DNA of 64,000 nucleotides from an uncultured Muribaculaceae bacterium (GTDB taxonomy: Bacteria; Bacteroidota; Bacteroidia; Bacteroidales; Muribaculaceae), in contig CANCXM010000016.1 of assembly GCA_947381945.1 (NCBI GenBank), positions 1 to 64,000 on the forward strand, read 5' to 3'. Positions 59,096-64,000 of the stretch are shown here, one piece after another. Both the position numbers and the translations under genes were made by a program. The notes beneath the pieces are model-generated. The model saw only the letters and a list, made by a program, of their open reading frames with translations. It was not told the DNA's origin and did no database searches. The first letter of the stretch is position 1; every line of letters begins with the position of its first letter.

Positions 59096-59698
59096 TCAGT
59101 AGTCGAGGGTAGCGAGTATCACTTCTTTCACCGTAGGGTCGGAGGTATCGTATGACTCAAAGACGGCTCTGTCAAAGGCATCCTCAGCTTCCTCGAGACT
59201 GAGGTTGATGGCATCGATGCGTTCGTTGACTATGCCCTCTGTCCTGAGGATTTCGGGTACCACCACACGCAAATCAGTAATTTTCTTTCCATTGCGGATG
59301 ATGTAGCTGCCTTCATAGCTCAGATATTCCTCAGGAATGGAGCTTGACGTGCGGTAGTAGAACCCGAGGGTAAAGACCAGGGCAAGCATGGCTGCGATGC
59401 CGAGCCAATGCAAGGGGCGGAGAGGGAGAATGAGAGCTTTTTTGCTGCGTTTTGACAGGCGTGTGTCGGTGTGTGCTTCTTCCGACGCTTCGACGTGGAC
59501 TTCGCCGGAGTTGCCATCCGTCACCGTTCCGAGCGAGGCATACCACCCGAACATGGGGCGATAGGCTTCAAGCTCCTTCGGTAGACCGGGCCGGGCAAAG
59601 AAGGCATAGAGCGCCTTCTCCTCCTCGATCGAGGTCTCGCCCGCCATGAAGCGTTCGATTGTCTGTTTGATATTTGAACTGTCTATATGATTCATCAT
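59096..59698 (-). CDS. Single-pass anti-sigma-like protein
   Basis: A 200-residue protein with a cytoplasmic N-terminal part (about 1-95), one transmembrane helix (about 96-113, WLGIAAMLALVFTLGFYY) and a periplasmic C-terminal part. It starts in the stop of the ECF sigma gene with a 4-bp overlap, the usual sigma/anti-sigma pairing. The N-terminal IERFMAGETSIEEEKALYAFF fits the short helical sigma-binding region of such proteins. No FecR domain, so it is not a SusC-type regulator. Target genes unknown. Confidence 0.75.
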   Translation of the reverse strand: MMNHIDSSNIKQTIERFMAGETSIEEEKALYAFFARPGLPKELEAYRPMFGWYASLGTVTDGNSGEVHVEASEEAHTDTRLSKRSKKALILPLRPLHWLGIAAMLALVFTLGFYYRTSSSIPEEYLSYEGSYIIRNGKKITDLRVVVPEILRTEGIVNERIDAINLSLEEAEDAFDRAVFESYDTSDPTVKEVILATLDY

Positions 59699-60195
59699 TG
59701 CTGCTGCATGAAAATTTCCTTTATGTTCTGTCGGGCTCTTGAAAGCGCCACTCTGATGGAGCCGGGGGTGGAACCGGTGATGCGCGCTATTTCTTCGATT
59801 TCCAGACCTTCAATGTGACGCATACGAATCACATTTTGCTGAACCGACGGGAGTGACGCGATTATCTCCATGACACCATCGGTATGCTCTGCCCTGATGA
59901 TGGCTTCCTCGACGGAGGGGGTGATGGCCTGCTCACCGACGGCATCGAGGCCGACCGTCAGACCGGACGAGTCGCGCAGAATGTCAATGGCACGGTTGCG
60001 GGCTATGACGATTGCAAGCGACTCTACGCTGCGGTATTCATCAAGCCTGTCGCGGATTGTCCACAGTTTGAGAAGGGTGTCCTGAGCGACATCGTCGGCA
60101 AGCGAGGGGTCGGCTTCGGCCGACATCCCTATGACCATGCTGACAATGCGCTTCCTCAGTGGGATAGCCATGCTTTCAAACTCGTTGCGGTTCAT
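59695..60195 (-). CDS. ECF RNA polymerase sigma factor
   Basis: A 166-residue sigma-70-like ECF factor: region 2 (about 10-80, DDVAQDTLLKLWTIRDRLDEY and IVIARNRAIDILRDSS) and region 4 (about 105-160, LPSVQQNVIRMRHIEGLEIE and RVALSRARQNIKEIF). It is coupled to the anti-sigma-like gene by a 4-bp overlap. It may be activated by an envelope signal. The genes under its control cannot be told from sequence; the divergent porin at 60449 is one possibility. Confidence 0.93.
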   Translation of the reverse strand: MNRNEFESMAIPLRKRIVSMVIGMSAEADPSLADDVAQDTLLKLWTIRDRLDEYRSVESLAIVIARNRAIDILRDSSGLTVGLDAVGEQAITPSVEEAIIRAEHTDGVMEIIASLPSVQQNVIRMRHIEGLEIEEIARITGSTPGSIRVALSRARQNIKEIFMQQQ

Positions 60196-60448
60196 GTTTC
60201 CGGCGGGGTGGTAGCTTCAAGATGTCCTTTTGTTATATAGACGGAAAAACCGGTCAAACGTTACTTCAAAATTCAAAAAATTTCGCTTTTCAGTAAATAT
60301 TTATGAACAGAGGGGATGATGATAATGTTATAAAAAGTGAAATTAGATTTCAATATGCTTAGCGGCAGCAGCCGTCGGCCATTCATCACCGGCCCAACAC
60401 CATCCACCATCACCACCACACTTCATCACCATTAACATTCAATTCATC

Positions 60449-61756
60449 ATGAACATCCGCCGAATCATATCCGGTATCGCGCTGTCGGTCCTGACAGCCC
60501 TCCCTTCATTGGCTACAAGCCCTGTTGAAGAGCAGCACAAAGCCCTTGTCAACGACCACAAAATCGTGTTTTTCGGTGAGGGTGAGACCCCTGAATCCGA
60601 TTCTATACGCAATTTAGTGGAAAACTTCTACTACGACCAGTTCCGTAGCTTCCAGGACCCTCAGGCTCCATATTTCCTATTCATGAGCAGAGACACCGAG
60701 CTCGCGATGGGTATCGGCGGAGTTGTCAGGATGCGAGGATATTTCGACTGGGGCGGAACTACAGGAATCCCCGGATTCTCGACATACTTCATCCCGGTGA
60801 AACGCGATGAACTTAACCGTCAGGTGCTCGGCACCACCCCTGCGGGAACCGCTCTTTTCTTCCGCGTCATCGGCCGCAACAAGCGCCTCGGGAGCTATCA
60901 GCTCTACATCGAAGCGAATTTCAATGGCTACCAGAGCCGCGACTTCCATCTCAAGAAAGCCTACGCGGTCCTCAATGACTGGACCATCGGCTACGCTCCC
61001 TCGACCTTCGGCGACGGAGCGGCCGTGGCACCGACCGTCGATTCGTCAGGCCCGACCATGAAGATGGACGCGACCAATGTGCTCATCCGCTATATGCACC
61101 ATTTCCGCAAAACCGGAATGTATGTCGCCGCTTCGGTGGAGACTCCGAGCATGACATTGCAGACGGACGGCACTCAGACTGCTGCACGAAGCGAATTTCT
61201 GCCCAATTTCGCAGCTATGGTGCAATATGAGTGGGCAAGCGGACAGCATGTGCGCCTCTCTGGTATTGCACGCTTCCTCCCCTACCGCGACCTCATCAAC
61301 GGCCGCAACCATCAGGCCGTGGGCTACGGCTTCCAGCTCAGTACCGTGTTCCGCCCCGTGGCTCCGCTCACCGTCTATGGAACTGTCAATGCCGGTAAGT
61401 CATACTCCAACTTCGGCGGTGACTTCCTGCTTGGAAAATACGACCTCGTCACCGACACCAAGAATCCCGGCAAGCTCTGCACTGTGCCCGGTTGGGGATA
61501 TTTCTTAGGACTGCAATACAATTTCACTCCGCAGCTCTTCATGTCGGCCACCTTCGGTCAGGGACGCTATCTGCCATCGACCGGAGTGGAAGGTACAGAT
61601 TACAAATATGGCCTCTACAGTGCGGTAAATGTATTCTGGGACGTCACACCACGCATCCGTTTCGGAGCCGAGGCCAATCTTGGAAAGCGTCAGAATTTCA
61701 ACGGTGAACACGGATGGGCACGCCGAGTCGGTGCTCTCGCACAGTTCTCGTTCTAA
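60449..61756 (+). CDS. Outer membrane porin-like protein
   Basis: A 435-residue exported protein: signal peptide (about 1-23), a short N-terminal helical segment, then a long beta-barrel with alternating aromatic strands (MGIGGVVRMRGYFDWG to the final RVGALAQFSF, whose last Phe suits outer-membrane insertion). It resembles porins of the DcaP/carbohydrate-porin type in general shape; substrate unknown. Single gene, divergent from the sigma/anti-sigma pair, with a terminator after it. No clean -7 box seen upstream. Confidence 0.8.
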   Translation: MNIRRIISGIALSVLTALPSLATSPVEEQHKALVNDHKIVFFGEGETPESDSIRNLVENFYYDQFRSFQDPQAPYFLFMSRDTELAMGIGGVVRMRGYFDWGGTTGIPGFSTYFIPVKRDELNRQVLGTTPAGTALFFRVIGRNKRLGSYQLYIEANFNGYQSRDFHLKKAYAVLNDWTIGYAPSTFGDGAAVAPTVDSSGPTMKMDATNVLIRYMHHFRKTGMYVAASVETPSMTLQTDGTQTAARSEFLPNFAAMVQYEWASGQHVRLSGIARFLPYRDLINGRNHQAVGYGFQLSTVFRPVAPLTVYGTVNAGKSYSNFGGDFLLGKYDLVTDTKNPGKLCTVPGWGYFLGLQYNFTPQLFMSATFGQGRYLPSTGVEGTDYKYGLYSAVNVFWDVTPRIRFGAEANLGKRQNFNGEHGWARRVGALAQFSF

Positions 61757-61862
61757 GACGATGTGATTAAATGAAAGATATTTTTCAAATTTTAACGCCC
61801 TGCAATCCAACTTTTACATAGCCACATCTGTTAGATATTCGTAATCTACGAAAAAAACATTC

Positions 61863-61925
61863 ATATCCGTCAGGAAAAACTGCAAGGGAGTCCCCCTCAG
61901 AAACGGCCTGACGGATATTTTTTGT
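61863..61925 (+). terminator. Terminator after the porin gene
   Basis: Perfect 12-bp stem ATATCCGTCAGG (61863-61874) / CCTGACGGATAT (61907-61918), followed by TTTTTTG. Confidence 0.85.
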
Positions 61926-61938
61926 TTATATATCCGAA

Positions 61939-62093
61939 AAAGGTACATAAAGCCATAATGGCAGAAGATACAAAAGGTTTATTATCAAGCAAATTATACT
62001 TTTGTTACTTCTGTCTGTTTTGTTCTTTTGTATCTCCTTTCACCGTATATGAACCGTATATGAACCGTATATGAACCGGATTTTCGGATCAAC
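61939..62093. repeat. Dispersed hairpin element, copy 11, with 11-bp tandem tail
   Basis: Left arm AGGTACATAAAGCCATAATG then GCAGAAGATACAAAAG, loop AGCAAATTATACTTTTGTTA, right arm TTCTGTCTGTTTTGTTCTTT then TGTATCTCC. Three tandem CGTATATGAAC units (62044-62076) follow, then the tail CCGGATTTTCGGATC (62077-62091), which supplies the stop codon of the yfcE gene. Confidence 0.8.
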
Positions 62094-62592
62094 CCGATTT
62101 TTTCCCGAGTTCGATGACTTCGAGACCGGTGACGTGGCCGTTGTCAAGGGTGAGGCGGAGAAGAGTCCGCACTTTCTGCCATCCGTGATAACCGGCCGCT
62201 CCGGGGTTGACATGCAGCATACCGAGCTCATGGTCGGGAATGACTTTCAGTATGTGGGAATGGCCGCAGACCATCAGATTGATGCGGTTCTCGGCGAGGA
62301 TACGTTTCACCCCGGGCGCATATTTCCCCGGATAGCCCCCGATGTGGGTCATCCAGACCTTGACACCCTCAACTTCAAAACATTCCACCTCTTTACAGCG
62401 GCGACACACGTCGCCGTGGTCGATATTGCCACGCACGGCCCTAACAACCGGCGCTACTCCTTCAAGCCGACAGATGATGTCGATGTCGCCGACATCACCT
62501 GCGTGCCATATCTCATCACAATCCTTAAAATGGACGGCGTAGCGGTCGTCCCAGCATGAATGAGTGTCGGAAAGTATGCCTATCGTTTTCAT
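62089..62592 (-). CDS. YfcE-type metallophosphoesterase
   Basis: A 167-residue calcineurin-like phosphoesterase of the YfcE/MJ0936 type: ILSDTHSCWD (Asp-x-His), WHAGDVGD, VRGNID and VCGHSHILKV give the full di-metal set. Predicted cytoplasmic phosphodiesterase; substrate unknown. Its start overlaps the stop of the DUF4450 gene by 4 bp. Its stop codon lies in the tail of hairpin copy 11. Confidence 0.93.
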   Translation of the reverse strand: MKTIGILSDTHSCWDDRYAVHFKDCDEIWHAGDVGDIDIICRLEGVAPVVRAVRGNIDHGDVCRRCKEVECFEVEGVKVWMTHIGGYPGKYAPGVKRILAENRINLMVCGHSHILKVIPDHELGMLHVNPGAAGYHGWQKVRTLLRLTLDNGHVTGLEVIELGKKSG

Positions 62593-64000
62593 GAGCGTTT
62601 CAGAAGAGTTAGTTTATTGAAGAGGATGGTGCCGCCAACGTATGTGAGCCACAGCTTATTGACCCCCTCGTTGAGATGGATGACTGAGGTGGTCGACGGA
62701 TAGACATGCACCCAGTCGTTGAGGCGGCGCGGGGGGAATAGCAGTGTAGCGACATCGACACCGTTGACACCCAGCGTTCGGATTCCGCAGCGTTCGGAGC
62801 CGTTGCTGTAGCCTACGGTGATGAAATAGTCACCCTCGACGGCGACATTGACATAGCATGTGATGCGTGTGTTATGGCGGGCGGCAAGCTCGATGTAGTT
62901 TGTGGCCGTTGCCGGATCCTTTATGAAATGCAACGGTGGTCGGCGCGGGGTGATGGACGAGGCGTGAATGCTGATGACCTCATCGGCAGGAAGACAGATG
63001 TGGGGAGGAGTGGCATAGCCGCTCGATCCGCGTTCGAGCGTAGGCACGACCGTGACAACTCCACACTCTCCTGAACTGAGATGGTAATTGTCAGTGGATA
63101 TTGATTCTGACATCACACCATCAAGGTAGACATCATAGTGAAGGAGACGGTCGTAATTGACAATCTTAAGGTCATTGACCGTCGGCCATTTCACCGAGGG
63201 GGTCTGCGGGACTGTGACAGGTTCGAAAATCCGGAGCGGTTTGGCATTGAGGTCATTGCCGGAGAGCGTAATGACCACTTTATGGTGTCCCTTCATGCCG
63301 GCGGGGAGACTGTGGCTGTCGGTGCTGACGGAGTCGACCATGAAGGAGACAATACGGTCGCCGGTACCGTTGAGCGAGATGTCAAGGACAGCGTCACGGT
63401 AGCGCAAACCACGGATATGCTTCTCTCCGCCGAACACTTCCGGCACCATAGGCCGGAATTCAAGCCCGGTAGTGGTGGCTTCGAGTCCGAAGAGACCTTT
63501 CATGACGAGCGACGGCCACAGAGAGGGATAATTTGCATCGAGCGAGAGATTCCACACCGAAGCCATCGAGTGGATGAAAGCGCGCGGGTTGCGCACCTTT
63601 GCAGCCGCCAGTCCGTAGAGTGCCTGCACAATCGGACGCAGAGGGGTCGGATTTACGACGTAGGGGTAGACCGACGGGACACCGCTTGCAATCAGCGGAA
63701 GCTCGCCGACCATTGCAGACGACATCTCAGCAGTGGCCGTTCCGGTCATCACGGCAAGAAGATTGGCTTCGTTGTCGGTCACTGACGAGACTATCGGATA
63801 GTAGTCGCCATAGAGATACTGCCCGTAGCGTTGGAGGTCGGGGAGCCAAAGACGGTCGTTGACAACTCCGGCAAGCTTATCAGCCTCCATTTCCCACTCG
63901 CGCTCGGCATAGAGCTTCAGTTCGCCGGCCATCCGCGAGGCGATTCTGAGCGAATAGGCGCGCATGATGTTGACGGACGCGCTGAATGTCTGGAATCGCG
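62589..64000 (-). CDS. DUF4450-like secreted protein, 5' end outside window
   Basis: Partial gene: the frame stays open to the window edge (codons before 63965 read RFQTFSASVNIMRAYS), so the listed ATG is not the start. The visible 470 residues show an all-helical (alpha/alpha)6-type catalytic-like region (SVTDNEANLLAVMTGTA, MASVWNLSLDANYPSLWPS, MKGLFGLEATTTGLEFRPM) followed by two beta-rich carbohydrate-binding-like parts. This layout suits the DUF4450 family of Bacteroidetes secreted proteins related to glycan-degrading enzymes. Activity unknown. It is coupled by a 4-bp overlap to yfcE. Confidence 0.7.
   Translation of the reverse strand, partial: RFQTFSASVNIMRAYSLRIASRMAGELKLYAEREWEMEADKLAGVVNDRLWLPDLQRYGQYLYGDYYPIVSSVTDNEANLLAVMTGTATAEMSSAMVGELPLIASGVPSVYPYVVNPTPLRPIVQALYGLAAAKVRNPRAFIHSMASVWNLSLDANYPSLWPSLVMKGLFGLEATTTGLEFRPMVPEVFGGEKHIRGLRYRDAVLDISLNGTGDRIVSFMVDSVSTDSHSLPAGMKGHHKVVITLSGNDLNAKPLRIFEPVTVPQTPSVKWPTVNDLKIVNYDRLLHYDVYLDGVMSESISTDNYHLSSGECGVVTVVPTLERGSSGYATPPHICLPADEVISIHASSITPRRPPLHFIKDPATATNYIELAARHNTRITCYVNVAVEGDYFITVGYSNGSERCGIRTLGVNGVDVATLLFPPRRLNDWVHVYPSTTSVIHLNEGVNKLWLTYVGGTILFNKLTLLKRS

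Noticed and set aside
1..64000. tRNA or rRNA genes
   Set aside because: Reading the intergenic gaps by eye showed no cloverleaf with TTCRA and CCA-adjacent ends; a tRNAscan-SE run would settle this.

Overview
The window looks like chromosomal DNA from a gut Bacteroidales bacterium, probably Muribaculaceae or a close relative (family-level placement is inference). Evidence: about two dozen promoters carry the Bacteroidetes -7 box TAnnTTTG, upstream Shine-Dalgarno sequences are essentially absent, and the gene set is Bacteroidales-typical (DUF4492-cydAB, the rpmB-rpmG-DUF4295 trio, gldE-gldD-phosphopantetheinyl transferase, a type IX secretion tail, DUF3127, DUF5024, DUF4450, GH57/GT4/debranching-enzyme glycogen genes). 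Most genes are fairly GC-rich; the DUF1016 nuclease gene at 44.1-45.3 kb is visibly more AT-rich. No rRNA, tRNA, CRISPR array, prophage or complete insertion sequence was recognised.

Layout. 0-1.9 kb: a TTCCGCAC minisatellite, a dispersed hairpin, a small XRE regulator and two possible structured RNAs. 1.9-7.4 kb: OmpA porin, tsaD, cinA, pectinesterase-like secreted protein. 7.4-9.2 kb: thioredoxin, C39-like/VKOR fusion and a 46-residue peptide. 9.3-12.3 kb: two secreted proteins, one with a T9SS tail and one a beta-helix protein. 12.3-13 kb: a long inverted repeat. 13-17.8 kb: glycogen operon (debranching enzyme, GT4, GH57). 18.1-21.2 kb: rpmB-rpmG-DUF4295, then acpP-fabF. 21.4-24.6 kb: lipoprotein, M18 aminopeptidase, YafQ-type toxin-antitoxin pair. 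24.7-28 kb: cytochrome bd oxidase operon. 28-36 kb: TlpA-like protein, phosphoglucomutase, AGCS symporter, prfB (programmed frameshift), AspT-type transporter. 36.2-41.1 kb: MntA/HepT pair, small protein, glutaminase, speA-truA. 41.3-46.5 kb: OmpA/TPR lipoprotein, ion channel, DUF1016 nuclease, serine acetyltransferase. 46.7-56.9 kb: rRNA methyltransferase, purD, membrane protein, pdxB, antitoxin-like tail ORF, Lrp regulator, EamA exporter, gldE-gldD-PPTase, S24 repressor. 57.2-64 kb: DUF3127 protein, DUF5024 protein, ECF sigma/anti-sigma pair, porin, YfcE phosphoesterase and a truncated DUF4450 protein.

The most unusual content is intergenic. A family of at least eleven related hairpin or half-hairpin elements (arms built from words such as GATACAAAAG and GGTCAGAAGAAACATAAG) sits between genes, mostly at gene 3' ends; one copy has a perfect 43-bp stem. 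Arm sequence differs between copies while the stem stays paired. Several short tandem repeats with 7-, 9-, 10/11- and 11-bp periods also fill intergenic gaps. The best candidate for an undescribed gene system is the thioredoxin / C39-VKOR / 46-aa peptide cluster, whose peptide has a RiPP-leader-like segment LSPREMNAL but no GG site and no cysteine.
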